DNA of 34,785 nt from Gemmatimonadota bacterium (GTDB taxonomy: Bacteria; Gemmatimonadota; Gemmatimonadetes; JACCXV01; JAHWKZ01): assembly GCA_025937815.1 (NCBI GenBank), contig JAICQP010000007.1, forward strand, positions 1 through 34,785, written 5' to 3'. This document shows, piece after piece, positions 7,216 through 15,210 of the stretch. Position numbers and translations under genes: made by a program. How positions within the stretch are numbered: position 1 is the first letter of the stretch; each line of letters opens with the position of its first letter. The notes below the pieces were generated by a model. It had not been told where the DNA came from. It was given only the letters and a program-made list of their open reading frames with translations, and did not search any database.

Positions 7216-8088
7216 TCAGGGGCGCCGGATCGTCATCGTCCCGTTGAACGACTCGAGCTCGATCCGCGCGCCGCCGGAGCCCAGCGTGAACGTGAACTCC
7301 TTGCCTTCCTTGGCCTCGTGGAGCGTCACGGGGAAGGCGGTGTGGAGCGTGCCGTTGAAGGTCGAGGCGGTGAAGGTCGCGCCCGCGCTGGAGGGAATGG
7401 TCAGGTCGATCCCACCGTTGTGGGTGCTGAACCGGTACCAGCCGTCGTTCCGGATCGACCCCTCGTAGCTCACCGAGCCATTGACGGTCTCGGCGCTGAC
7501 GCGTCCGGCGTCGATCCCCCGCATGTGGATCGGGCCGTTGACCGCCTCCGCCTGGACGTCCCCGCGGATGTCGGTCAGCTCGATTCCCTGGTTGACCGAA
7601 GTGGCGTTCACTCGACCGCGTGCGCCGGTGACCTTAATCATGCCCTGGACCGACTCCACCGCGACCATGTCCGCGCCGCCGACGACCGTGATGCTGCCGT
7701 GGACGGACTGGATGTCCATGCCGGCACGCGTCCCTGCCACGTCGACGTCGCCCTGGATCACCTCGACCTCGATCGGCATGTCCGCCGGGACAGTGAGCGT
7801 GTAGGTGACCGGGTTCGTCGGACCTCCGGGGCGGTCCGCGTCGATCTGCAGCAGCGAGCCGCCGGACTGCACGTCGATGGTCGTCCCGATCGGATGGCTG
7901 CCCTGAACCCGGACGGCAGACCGGTCCCAGGTGCGGATCGTCACGTCGCCGAAGTGGTTGTCGAGCTGGAGGCGCGTGCCCGGCTGGACGTCGACGGTGC
8001 GGTCCATCTGTACGGCCTGCTGGCCCCGGGCCGCGCCCGCCGCCGCCATACAGGCGGCCGCCGTCATGAGGATCGTTCGAAGCTGCAT
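7216..8088 (-). CDS. DUF4097 beta-solenoid protein, first copy
   Basis: The protein has 290 residues, with signal peptide MQLRTILMTAAACMAAAGAARGQ. It then shows the same strand-turn architecture as its neighbour: DIQSVHGSITVV, VAVESVQGMIKV, NATSVNQGIEL, QAEAVNGPIHM, SAETVNGSVSY, RFSTHNGGIDL, TASTFNGTLHT and LESFNGTMTI. It is more divergent from the TVNG consensus than the downstream copy and lacks the Asp/His loop, so the two are diverged tandem paralogues rather than a recent duplication. GGAAGGAG precedes ATG8088. It follows the anti-sigma gene by 19 nt. Co-transcription suggests these exported proteins belong to the stress regulon of the ECF sigma factor. Confidence 0.82.
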   Translation of the reverse strand: MQLRTILMTAAACMAAAGAARGQQAVQMDRTVDVQPGTRLQLDNHFGDVTIRTWDRSAVRVQGSHPIGTTIDVQSGGSLLQIDADRPGGPTNPVTYTLTVPADMPIEVEVIQGDVDVAGTRAGMDIQSVHGSITVVGGADMVAVESVQGMIKVTGARGRVNATSVNQGIELTDIRGDVQAEAVNGPIHMRGIDAGRVSAETVNGSVSYEGSIRNDGWYRFSTHNGGIDLTIPSSAGATFTASTFNGTLHTAFPVTLHEAKEGKEFTFTLGSGGARIELESFNGTMTIRRP

Positions 8089-8107
8089 CGGACTCCTTCC
8101 TTTCGGT

Positions 8108-8845
8108 TCAAGTGCTCGCGCGCGCGAGCCGGGCCGCGTCCTGCAGCACGTCGATCTTGCGCTGCATCGTGCTGGCCAGATGGGTGTTCAGATACACGTC
8201 GTCCGGATCTTCCTCGAGCGCCCGCCGGGTCTGATGGATCGCGTCGTCGATGACGGCCAGGTTCTCGTCGATCGCCTTCCGGAGCTCGGGGTCGATCGCC
8301 GCCTCGTCGAGCAGGCGCTCGAGCTCCGCCACCGCCGCCTCGTACTCGTCGTCCACGGCAGCGCCGCGATCGGCCACGGTGAGGGCGGGGGCGGTCTCCG
8401 CGCCCGCGCCCGAGAGCGGCTCCTCGACCGCGCCCGTGATCGGCTCCTCCGAGCGCGGGGCGGACGCCGTGGGGCCGAGCGTGGCCCCGCCGTCCCGGAT
8501 CGCCATCCAGACCGCGCCCGCGGACAGGAGCGCGATCGCTATGGACGCCGCGGCGAGCTGGGGCAGCGAGAACGAGAACCGGCGCGGACCGCGGCGGGTG
8601 CCGATCGGCACGACGCTCGGTCGTCCGCTGCGCGGCTCGAGCCGGCCCTCGATCGCCGGCCACAGGTCTCGGGCCGGGGGCGTGTCCTCGACGGACTCTG
8701 CCGCGGCCACGACGGCGCGCAGGTCGTCCACCAGCCGGGCGCACTGCGGACATTCGGACAGATGAGCCTGGATGCGGGCCCTCTCTCTCGGAGAGAGCTC
8801 GTCGTCCACGTATTCGCTCAGCTGCTCGATCGGGTGCGCGTTCAT
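8108..8845 (-). CDS. Zinc-finger (HC2) transmembrane anti-sigma factor
   Basis: The protein has 245 residues. The N-terminal cytoplasmic anti-sigma domain carries the HxxxCxxC zinc motif (HLSECPQC: His28, Cys32, Cys35). It is followed by one transmembrane helix at about residues 95-116 (LPQLAAASIAIALLSAGAVWMA). The periplasmic part has a low-complexity Pro/Glu/Ala linker and then a charged helical segment (from about 165) likely to be coiled or TPR-like. The protein should hold the co-encoded ECF sigma factor inactive until an envelope signal arrives. GAGAGGA precedes the ATG and overlaps the sigma gene's stop codon, 9 nt apart, so the two are translationally linked. Confidence 0.88.
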   Translation of the reverse strand: MNAHPIEQLSEYVDDELSPRERARIQAHLSECPQCARLVDDLRAVVAAAESVEDTPPARDLWPAIEGRLEPRSGRPSVVPIGTRRGPRRFSFSLPQLAAASIAIALLSAGAVWMAIRDGGATLGPTASAPRSEEPITGAVEEPLSGAGAETAPALTVADRGAAVDDEYEAAVAELERLLDEAAIDPELRKAIDENLAVIDDAIHQTRRALEEDPDDVYLNTHLASTMQRKIDVLQDAARLARAST

Positions 8846-8854
8846 CGTGTCCTC

Positions 8855-9382
8855 TCAGGCGACCAGTTGATCCCGCATCAGCATACGCGCGCGGTGGAGC
8901 TGCGATTTCGAAGTCCCGACCGTGATGTGCAGCATCTCCGCGATCTCATGGTGCTTGTACCCTTCCATGTCGTGGAGGACGAACACCTTGCGCGCTCCTT
9001 CGGGAAGATTTCTGAGCGCTGCCTCCACGTCGAGCCTCGATTCCGCTTCCCGCGGGGTAACGGGCGTGGTGTCCACGTGCGCGTCGTCATCCTCGAACCG
9101 GCCGCGCTCCCGCTTCCGCACTTCCTGCCGGGCGAGCATCACGTTGATCGCCACCCGGTGGATCCAGGTCCCGAAGGCCGCCTCGCCGCGGAAGGTCTCG
9201 AGCCGCTCCCAGGCGCGGACGAACACGTCCTGGGTCAGCTCGTCGGCTTCCTCGTGACCGACCATCCGCCGCGCGAGGCCGTGGACCCGGGGGACGTGCT
9301 TGCGGTACAGGCGCTCGAATGCCCGAGTGTCGCCCTCGCTCGCGAGCCTCGCGTCCCGGAGATCGCCTTCCGGCGTCATCAT
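8855..9382 (-). CDS. ECF RNA polymerase sigma factor
   Basis: The protein has 175 residues. Sigma region 2 is visible as FERLYRKHVPRVHGLARRMVGHEEADELTQDVFVRAWERLETFRGEAAFGTWIHRVAINVML, with the -10 recognition segment DELTQDVFVRAW. Region 4 is visible as LPEGARKVFVLHDMEGYKHHEIAEMLHITVGTSKSQLHRARMLMRDQL, a helix-turn-helix for the -35 element. There is no region 1 or 3, as expected for group IV sigma factors. It is the first gene of a sigma, anti-sigma, DUF4097, DUF4097 operon. Two ATGs are adjacent (9382 and 9379). The upstream 130 bp contains a GGAACC motif on the minus strand that could be an autoregulated -35, but I could not pair it convincingly with a -10. Confidence 0.92.
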   Translation of the reverse strand: MMTPEGDLRDARLASEGDTRAFERLYRKHVPRVHGLARRMVGHEEADELTQDVFVRAWERLETFRGEAAFGTWIHRVAINVMLARQEVRKRERGRFEDDDAHVDTTPVTPREAESRLDVEAALRNLPEGARKVFVLHDMEGYKHHEIAEMLHITVGTSKSQLHRARMLMRDQLVA

Positions 9383-9474
9383 AGTGGCTTCCAGCGCCAG
9401 CAGGCTCTTCCTCCGCGGACCGGGTTCCGACTTGCACCCGATTGGATGGGAGGAAGGGGGGAAGGGTTGGAACT

Positions 9475-9508
9475 GCTCCCGAGGCGGCCGGGGCCGCCCC
9501 GGGGAAGC
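9475..9508 (-). terminator. GC-rich stem-loop just after the small lipoprotein gene
   Basis: On the minus strand the segment begins 4 nt after the TAG stop at 9513. The outer arms GCTTCCC and GGGAGC and the inner arms GGCGGC and GCCGCC pair around a CCCG loop, with two small bulges, giving about 14 base pairs. There is no U-tract, so it would be a non-canonical terminator or a 3'-end-protecting hairpin. The remaining DNA up to the sigma gene (9383-9474) contains no gene. Confidence 0.4.
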
Positions 9509-9512
9509 TCGT

Positions 9513-9932
9513 CTAGCGTGTGAGCGTCAGGGTGCCGCTCATCTGCCCATCGCATGCGTCGTCCAGCTGGATCGGACCGGCCAGCCCGGCGCCGCCCTGG
9601 ACGATGGCACCCCGTCCCCGAACGACGCCCGCGCAGCCGTTCTCCAGTATCTCGTACGGGATCGCGAAATCGAGGCTGTCCGCGACGATCGTGCCCTCGA
9701 CGGATCCCACCACCTGCCCCGGATCCGTGACCGCGAAGCTCCCGCTCACCGCGCCGCCCGGTGCCGTCGAGAGGTCCATCGTGCCACGATACGGATTCCC
9801 CTCGACGAGGAACTCCGCCTGGTAGCGGCCCGTCAGGTTGTAGGGGTAGCCGGATTCCCCGGGCTGGGGGTTGCCGGCGCAGCCGGCGGCGAACGCCGCG
9901 AACAGGATCAGGGTGGAGGCGGTCGAGCGCAT
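9513..9932 (-). CDS. Small secreted lipoprotein, unknown function
   Basis: The protein has 139 residues. The start at ATG9932 gives a lipoprotein signal MRSTASTLILFAAFAAGC, with lipobox AAGC at Cys18. The frame stays open upstream through the preceding gene, but that extension has no signal peptide and is antisense-like. The mature domain alternates short beta strands: TGRYQAEFLVEGNPYRGTM, SGSFAVTDPGQVVGSVEGT, SLDFAIPYEI, GRGAIVQGGAGLAGPIQLD and MSGTLTLTR. This is consistent with a small lipocalin-like or META-like barrel sensing or holding a ligand, but no family is recognised with confidence. Two Cys (in ENGCAG and DDACDG) could form a disulfide. GGAG lies 7 nt before the ATG. Confidence 0.72.
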   Translation of the reverse strand: MRSTASTLILFAAFAAGCAGNPQPGESGYPYNLTGRYQAEFLVEGNPYRGTMDLSTAPGGAVSGSFAVTDPGQVVGSVEGTIVADSLDFAIPYEILENGCAGVVRGRGAIVQGGAGLAGPIQLDDACDGQMSGTLTLTR

Positions 9933-9957
9933 CGCTCTTCTCCGTAGCGGGGGTGAG

Positions 9958-9977
9958 GGGGAGAGACACCTCTCCCC
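9958..9977. repeat. Perfect 8-bp inverted repeat (GGGGAGAG-N4-CTCTCCCC)
   Basis: An 8-bp perfect stem with loop ACAC lies between the NTF2-like gene (ends 10013) and the lipoprotein gene (starts 9932), both on the minus strand. It could be an attenuator or processing hairpin, or end the upstream transcript. There is no U-run on either side. A TATGTT sequence (minus strand) just upstream might be the lipoprotein gene's -10, but its -35 is weak. Confidence 0.4.
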
Positions 9978-10012
9978 TGCTCCCAACATACGAAGCCGCC
10001 GCCTGGAACGTT

Positions 10013-10567
10013 TCAGTCGCCGTAATCGGGCGCGGGCAGTCCCTCCCGCACCTCGTCCCAGGCGATCGAGAGCACGTACCAGCGCGTTCCGTCGTTCAGG
10101 AGCGTGATCGTATTCACCCCGCGCGTGAACGGCTCCTCTTCGGCGGCGTGGCGCGACTCGTAGAAGCTCATCGCGTTGGCGACGTTGCCGAACCGCTCGA
10201 GCTTCCGGCCCGCCTCGCGCTCGTAGAAGGCGTTCTCCGTGAAATAGGCGCTGCCCCATACGACGTACTGATCGGGCGAGATCACCCTCACGGGGAGTGA
10301 GCCATCCGGGCGCGGGACCATGGGCGCGAGCGTCGCGCTCGGGGCGAACAGGGACCGGAACCGATCCCAATCGCGCTCCCCGGCGGGGCCCGAGATCACG
10401 TCGTAGAGCGCGGCGATGATCGCGTCGATCGACTCCACGTCGGCCGGGTCGGCAGCCGGGCGCGTGGTATCGGCAGCCGCCTCCTGCTGGGCGAGCGCGG
10501 GCTGTCCACCCGCGGTCATCGCGACCAGCGACAAAAAAAGCGCGACGAGCGCGGTCGTGCGATGCAT
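10013..10567 (-). CDS. Secreted NTF2-like (SnoaL/DUF4440-type) protein
   Basis: The protein has 184 residues. A signal peptide (MHRTTALVALFLSLVAMTAGGQPALAQ) is followed by an NTF2-like alpha+beta cone. A helical start (VESIDAIIAALYDVISGPAGERDWDRFRSLFAPSATLAP) is typical of SnoaL/DUF4440 domains. It is followed by strands ending in RGVNTITLLNDGTRWYVLSIAWDEV, the usual C-terminal signature of this fold. Such domains bind small hydrophobic ligands or act as isomerases or hydrolases; no catalytic residue can be assigned here. GGAGG sits 6 nt before ATG10567. It precedes the small lipoprotein gene by 80 nt, with a hairpin between them. Confidence 0.8.
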   Translation of the reverse strand: MHRTTALVALFLSLVAMTAGGQPALAQQEAAADTTRPAADPADVESIDAIIAALYDVISGPAGERDWDRFRSLFAPSATLAPMVPRPDGSLPVRVISPDQYVVWGSAYFTENAFYEREAGRKLERFGNVANAMSFYESRHAAEEEPFTRGVNTITLLNDGTRWYVLSIAWDEVREGLPAPDYGD

Positions 10568-10645
10568 GGGAATCCTCCAGGACGATGGATGGTCTCAGCG
10601 GAAGCTGCGCGCCCCACGGGGACGCGTCAACAGCGGTGCGGGCGC

Positions 10646-10669
10646 CTAGTCGGCCGCGCGGCCGCCTAG
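10646..10669. repeat. 24-bp near-perfect palindrome between DUF5916 and NTF2-like genes
   Basis: The palindrome is CTAG-T-CGGCCG-CG-CGGCCG-C-CTAG, with a single mismatch pair. It lies 86 nt beyond the stop of the DUF5916 gene in the 187-bp gap 10568-10754, which otherwise holds no gene. It may fold as a terminator-like hairpin without a U-tract, or be a protein-binding palindrome. Confidence 0.4.
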
Positions 10670-10754
10670 CCGAGGACGCCCCCCGCCCACCCCACGTTCA
10701 AGGGGCAGGCAGGGGGACAGCGCTCGGGAGGAAGATCTTACGGGAAGCGCAGAG

Positions 10755-13424
10755 CTACATGGGCAACCAGTACGTGAACTTCACGGCGAGGACGTTCTCC
10801 CCGTCCGCGGTCAGCGAATCGTAGAGGTTGGTCGGGCGTACGAACCTCCCCTGGTCGTCCGACGCGGAGCGGTTCTGCTGCCACACGAGGAAGAACGTGC
10901 TACCGGGACGCCACTCCCACCGCAGGACCATGTTGGAGCGGAACGAGAGGACGTCGAAGTCCGGATTCTGGAGCTGAATTTCCGCTTCGCCGTCGGTGAA
11001 CACGTAGTTGCCGGTCCCCTCGTCACGAGTCAAACCCGTTCCTTCGGACTCCCCGTAAATCCGCAGATCGTTGGTGCGCGGGGCGGCCAGCTCGCCGATC
11101 GACGAATAGCGGCCGGATGCGGCGAATGGCTCTGCGTAGAGCTCGAGGCTCGTCTCGGGGGTGAACGAGAAGTTCGCGCGCACCGGCAGCGCGATCTCCG
11201 ACTGGTCGATCAAACCGAAGATGTAGCGTCGACCGAACGTCGCCTCGAGACCGCCGTCCCGCGAGGTGAGGAACTGTCGCGGCTCGTGGTTCCGCACGTA
11301 GCGCGGCAGGAAGGACAGGGTCAATCGATCGGACGGCTGCGTGGTGAACTCCGGGTCGACCCGCCAGTTCCATCCGCCGAGGTTGTCCTGCCACGTTGTC
11401 GAGCGGATCCCGTAGCGGGTCGACTTCGTGCCGTTGCTGAAGATCCCGCCGGCCACCCACCACCCGCCGGGGAGCTCCATGTACGGCCCGCCCCGGGTGG
11501 CGTTGTCGGACTGGGTCGGCGTATCCCAGCCGTGCTCGAAGAACCCGTGCCAGTAGTTCGTCAGCGTGTAGTTCGTGAACACGCCCAGGTTCTGGAAGCG
11601 GTGCACCCCATCGAAGTTCCAGTTGGCGTTCTGGAACACGCCGACGTTCCAGTTGCGGAAGTGCTCGCCCGGCTCGCGCTTGTGGTACTGGATATTGGTC
11701 CACCCGGCGATGTCGTCGGCGCGGTTGAGCCGACCCACGTCGTTGATTTCGAAGCCCGGCGAGTCGAACCACAGCCCCCCGTTCCAGACCCACGTGCCGC
11801 TGCGCTTGCCGCCGCGCATGGCGGCCGACCAGCCGGAGAGCGAGGTGCGCGAGGGATCGAACTCGACGTGCGGCGCGTCGGGCCGCTGGAAGAAGTGGGC
11901 GCTCCGCTGCTGCACGCGCGCGATCGCGAGCGAATCTCCACCGACCCAGCTGTACCCCGCGTGGCCCAGGAGCTCGTACTCGCCTCCGTTCCAGCGCTTG
12001 TTCCAGTCCAGCCCGCCGGCGAATGCGTTCTCCGTGAGGATGCCCGCAAGGGGGTCGTCGGCGTCGACGTCCCGCTTCATGCCGGTCATCGTGAACCCGA
12101 GGGTCGACGCGTGCTCGCCGAACTGCTGCTGCAGGCGAAGGACGCCGTAAGACGTGCGCGGCTCGACCCGCACGTCCTCGGTCGTCTGCGTGTTCAGGTC
12201 GAACGCCCGCGCCTGCTCCTCGTCCGTGATCGCGGCCAGGGCACCGACGCTCAGACCCGACTCCAGCCTTCCGGTCAGCTTAGCCGCCCCCAGGATCGTC
12301 GTCGTGCGCGGTGTGTCGACGAAGTCCCCATCGGCCTGGCCGTGCGGCGAGGCCCCCACGCGGCGCGAGTAGAAGAACGTCGGTCCCCCGTTGCTCTCGA
12401 AGTGGTCCTGGCCGGCGGTGAAGAACGGCCGGCGCTCCTCGAAGAACGTCTCGAACGCCGTCAGGTTGACCTCGGCCGGGTCGGCTTCGACCTGTCCGAA
12501 GTCCGGGTTCACGGTCGCGTCGAGCGTGAGGTTCGGCCCCAGCCCCATCTTGAAGTCGGCCCCCAGGCGGGCGTCCATGTCCCTGCCGTCGCGGAAAGGA
12601 TCGTCCTGATCGAAGAGCGCTTCGCTGGTGAACGTCGCCGAGCTCGCCACGTACGGCATGATCTCGACGCGCCGCGACGAGGGAATGGACTCCAGTCCGA
12701 CGAGATCCGCCATGCGGGACGACCAGCCGGCCTCTCCGCGCGGGATCAGCACGAGGTAGGAGTCTTCGTTCACCGAGGGGACCCAGCGATTGATGTTGAG
12801 CCCCCACTGGAGGTCCTCTCCGGCGTTGAAGCGGAGCTGCGAGAACGGGATCCGCATCTCCGCCGTCCACCCGCTTTCCCCGATCTCCGTCTCCGCCTCC
12901 CATACCGGGTCGAACGTGAAGTCGCGCTCGTATTCGTGGTCGATCGGATGGAAATAATCCACGCGCACGCCGGCCGCCGTGACGGCGAATGAGTAGGCCG
13001 TGCGGCGATCCAGGTACGTGTCCAGGGAAACGACCAGGATCTCCGCGTTTCCCATCTCGTCACGCCGCGTCATCAGGTCGTTGATGGACTCGCGGCTCTG
13101 GCTGTGGGCGCGCACACCTACGTATAGGGCGCCGTCGTCGAACAGGAATGCGATCTCGGTCGGGTTCTTGGGCACCTGACCGTAGTCGGGCTCCTTCTGC
13201 TGGAAATCGTCGATCCAGCGGGCGCTCTGCCAGGCCTGCTCGTCGAGCCGTCCGTCGATCTCGGGCGTGCCGCTCTCCACCCGCAGAGCCTCGACCGTGA
13301 GGCGATCACGTCCGCCTGCGGGCGGCGTGGAGGATGTCTGCGCCACGTCCTGCGAGGGCTGGGCCACGCCAACGGCGGCGAGCGATAACGATAGAACTAG
13401 TATATTTGTTGCAATCGAGCGCAT
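10755..13424 (-). CDS. DUF5916 outer-membrane protein with CBM9-like N-terminal domain
   Basis: The protein has 889 residues. The start at ATG13424 gives the signal peptide MRSIATNILVLSLSLAAVGVAQ and is preceded by GGAG at 7 nt; the open frame upstream is antisense to blaR1's end. Residues ~45-230 form a carbohydrate-binding family 9-like beta sandwich (PEIDGRLDEQAWQSARW, IAFLFDDGALYVGVRA, FDPVWEAETEIGESGWTAEMRIPFSQLRF). The remainder is DUF5916 (for example LGLGPNLTLDATVNPDFGQVEADPAEVNLTAFETFFEERRPFF), which continues as a many-stranded barrel to the C-terminal strand LAVKFTYWLPM. Ligand and role are unknown; a surface glycan- or peptide-handling barrel is plausible. It follows blaR1 by 37 nt, probably in the same operon. 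The signal-peptide codons are unusually A/T-rich. Confidence 0.85.
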   Translation of the reverse strand: MRSIATNILVLSLSLAAVGVAQPSQDVAQTSSTPPAGGRDRLTVEALRVESGTPEIDGRLDEQAWQSARWIDDFQQKEPDYGQVPKNPTEIAFLFDDGALYVGVRAHSQSRESINDLMTRRDEMGNAEILVVSLDTYLDRRTAYSFAVTAAGVRVDYFHPIDHEYERDFTFDPVWEAETEIGESGWTAEMRIPFSQLRFNAGEDLQWGLNINRWVPSVNEDSYLVLIPRGEAGWSSRMADLVGLESIPSSRRVEIMPYVASSATFTSEALFDQDDPFRDGRDMDARLGADFKMGLGPNLTLDATVNPDFGQVEADPAEVNLTAFETFFEERRPFFTAGQDHFESNGGPTFFYSRRVGASPHGQADGDFVDTPRTTTILGAAKLTGRLESGLSVGALAAITDEEQARAFDLNTQTTEDVRVEPRTSYGVLRLQQQFGEHASTLGFTMTGMKRDVDADDPLAGILTENAFAGGLDWNKRWNGGEYELLGHAGYSWVGGDSLAIARVQQRSAHFFQRPDAPHVEFDPSRTSLSGWSAAMRGGKRSGTWVWNGGLWFDSPGFEINDVGRLNRADDIAGWTNIQYHKREPGEHFRNWNVGVFQNANWNFDGVHRFQNLGVFTNYTLTNYWHGFFEHGWDTPTQSDNATRGGPYMELPGGWWVAGGIFSNGTKSTRYGIRSTTWQDNLGGWNWRVDPEFTTQPSDRLTLSFLPRYVRNHEPRQFLTSRDGGLEATFGRRYIFGLIDQSEIALPVRANFSFTPETSLELYAEPFAASGRYSSIGELAAPRTNDLRIYGESEGTGLTRDEGTGNYVFTDGEAEIQLQNPDFDVLSFRSNMVLRWEWRPGSTFFLVWQQNRSASDDQGRFVRPTNLYDSLTADGENVLAVKFTYWLPM

Positions 13425-13461
13425 GCTCACTCTCCGTCGAGGCGTTATCGAATCGTTCTCT

Positions 13462-14748
13462 CTAGGGTGTCGCGCCACCGGACGGAACCCAGACGAGCTC
13501 GGGCTCCGAGGCCTCGGTGGCGTTTCGGACCGGTGGTGTGCTCGAATGCGTGCATTCCGTGGATTGCCCATCGCCCGCATCCGGGACGACGACCATCTCC
13601 GAGCCTGCCCCCGAGCGGACGGTGCGGAAGACCGCTCGGACGGCCGGCGCCTGAAGGAGCACGACGGTCTGCCGGGCCGAACGCGCGGGCGTCGGGGCCT
13701 CGGATCGAGACGGAGCTGGTGCCGGCGACTGCAGAGCGCCTGCGGCCCTGGCGTTCGCGCTGGGCGGCGGGCCCACGATCTGCGCGGGGGGCTCGGGGGT
13801 CGCCTCCCTTCCACCGGGATGAAGCGCCGCCAGCGGGATGACGAGGCACGCCGCCCCGATCCCCGAGCGGGCCAGGAGCGCGCCGGTCAGCACGCCGCGC
13901 GCGCGACGGCCATCGAGGAGCGCCGCCACGCGCTCGCCGAAGGCCGAGCGTTCCGCCATCGCGACGCCGAGCGTTCCGCGGCCCGCGGGGCGCAGCCTTC
14001 GCGCCACCGCCACCAGGTGCTCGGCGTAATCGCAGGCGCTGGCGCCCGTGCCCAGCACGTGATCGTCGCACGCGCGCTCGCGCTCGGCGCGGAGACGCCG
14101 CGCGGCCATCCATGCCAGCGGGTTGAACCAGTGGACCGCGCAGGCGAGCCGCGTTACGAGCTGGTTCAGGTAGTCGTGCCGCCGGACGTGCGCGAGCTCG
14201 TGGAGCAGCACGTCGCGCTGGAGCTCGGGAGCCCACTTCGTCGCCTCGGCCGGGAGCAGGATTACGGGACGAAGCGCTCCCCAGACCATCGGCATCACGC
14301 GATCCGGGCAGAGACGCACGGACACGCGTCGGGAGATGCCCAGTGCGCCGCAGAGCGCGGTCGTGAGCGCGGGGATCTCCCCGCGGTCCATTGGCGCGGA
14401 GGCACGGGCGATCCACCAGATCCGGAAGCGGCCGAGCGCGATGCTGGCGAGGACGACCGCCGCCCCGGCCGACCATACGAGCGCGAGCAAACCCTCGATC
14501 CCGAACCCCTCGGCGGCCGCGGGAGCGGCCGCGGCCGGCCCGGCGATCGTCTGGGCGGGCAGGAGGTTCACCGTCCAGGCGGGCAGGAGTTTCGACAGGA
14601 GCGGCAATGCGAGCGCGCCCGCCATCCCCACCGTCCATATGACGTGCCTGGTCGCCGCCGACGCCCCGCGCAGAGTGAACGCCGCCACGCCGGTCGCCAG
14701 CAGCACGAGCGTTCCCTTGATCGTGACGTCGAGCAGCAGGGAACCCAT
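13462..14748 (-). CDS. blaR1: BlaR1/MecR1-type M56 membrane metalloprotease
   Basis: The protein has 428 residues. Hydrophobic helices at about 1-25, 35-60 and 85-110 are followed by the cytosolic M56 zinc protease domain with LLHELAHVRRHD (HELAH at 183-187) and the downstream ERERACDDHVL, which supplies the third zinc ligand. A fourth hydrophobic segment (TGALLARSGIGAACLVIPLAALHPGG) is followed by a Pro/Ala-rich tail. The large penicillin-binding sensor domain of true BlaR1/MecR1 is absent, so the signal is probably not a covalently bound beta-lactam. It should cleave or trigger loss of the BlaI repressor encoded 5 nt upstream. Use of the blaR1 name is by family only. Confidence 0.85.
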   Translation of the reverse strand: MGSLLLDVTIKGTLVLLATGVAAFTLRGASAATRHVIWTVGMAGALALPLLSKLLPAWTVNLLPAQTIAGPAAAAPAAAEGFGIEGLLALVWSAGAAVVLASIALGRFRIWWIARASAPMDRGEIPALTTALCGALGISRRVSVRLCPDRVMPMVWGALRPVILLPAEATKWAPELQRDVLLHELAHVRRHDYLNQLVTRLACAVHWFNPLAWMAARRLRAERERACDDHVLGTGASACDYAEHLVAVARRLRPAGRGTLGVAMAERSAFGERVAALLDGRRARGVLTGALLARSGIGAACLVIPLAALHPGGREATPEPPAQIVGPPPSANARAAGALQSPAPAPSRSEAPTPARSARQTVVLLQAPAVRAVFRTVRSGAGSEMVVVPDAGDGQSTECTHSSTPPVRNATEASEPELVWVPSGGATP

Positions 14749-14753
14749 CGCCG

Positions 14754-15149
14754 TCAGCGACCCTCCTTCCGGGCCTCGTCGATCATCCGCGCCAGACGCT
14801 CGAGCTCCTCGTCCGTCACATTGGACGACTCGACGTCGAGAAGGGTTGCCACGGCTTCCTCGAGCGAGTTGTCGAAGAACGTCCGCATGAGGCGCGAGAG
14901 CGCCGAGCGCCGGGCGGACTCCACGGGGAGGGTGGCCCGGAAGACGTACCGCGGGCCCCGCTCCTCGTGCGCCAGATGCCCTTTTTCCTCGAGAACGCGC
15001 AACATCGCCCGGACCGCCGAGTAGCTCGGCGGATCGGGCAGGTTCTCCCGAACGCGGGCCGCGCTCGCTTCACCGAGTCGGTAGACGATGTCCATGATCT
15101 GGCGCTCCCGGCGGCTCAACTCGCTGTGCTGATCGCTCTTCCTGGGCAT
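14754..15149 (-). CDS. blaI: BlaI/MecI-type transcriptional repressor
   Basis: The protein has 131 residues. The N-terminal winged helix (LSRRERQIMDIVYRLGEASAARVRENLPDPPSYSAVRAMLRVLEEKGHLAHEERGPRYVFRA) is the BlaI/MecI DNA-binding domain. The C-terminal helices (ALSRLMRTFFDNSLEEAVATLLD) form the dimerisation part that BlaR-type proteases target. It should repress its own operon as a dimer. The ribosome-binding site GGAGGAG lies 7 nt before ATG15149. The promoter 5' of it overlaps two tandem palindromes that are the obvious candidate operators. Downstream genes are blaR1 and the DUF5916 barrel gene. Confidence 0.92.
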   Translation of the reverse strand: MPRKSDQHSELSRRERQIMDIVYRLGEASAARVRENLPDPPSYSAVRAMLRVLEEKGHLAHEERGPRYVFRATLPVESARRSALSRLMRTFFDNSLEEAVATLLDVESSNVTDEELERLARMIDEARKEGR

Positions 15150-15173
15150 CCAGTCTCTCCTCCGGCCGGGTGA

Positions 15174-15210
15174 ATGCTATATTTTTAGCATCATGCTGCT
15201 TTTATAGCAT
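15174..15210. promoter_or_regulatory. Tandem palindromic operator, probably for BlaI
   Basis: Two 18-bp palindromes of the form ATGCT-N8-AGCAT lie one base apart (15174-15191 and 15193-15210). Together they make a 37-bp region symmetric about base 15192, with outer arms ATGCTAT and ATAGCAT and inner arms AGCAT and ATGCT. This AT-rich block stands out sharply from its GC-rich surroundings. It covers the -10 hexamer and the predicted start of the blaI transcript, so one or two repressor dimers bound here would block transcription. Confidence 0.7.

Noticed and set aside
11286-12992. 568-residue open frame on the plus strand opposite the DUF5916 gene
   Set aside because: Arg/Pro/Val-rich translation with no domain, signal or ribosome-binding site. 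It is the antisense shadow of a well-supported GC-rich gene.
13425-13814. N-terminal extension of the DUF5916 frame
   Set aside because: Arg/Pro-rich, overlaps the end of blaR1 in another frame, and would bury the signal peptide and its ribosome-binding site.
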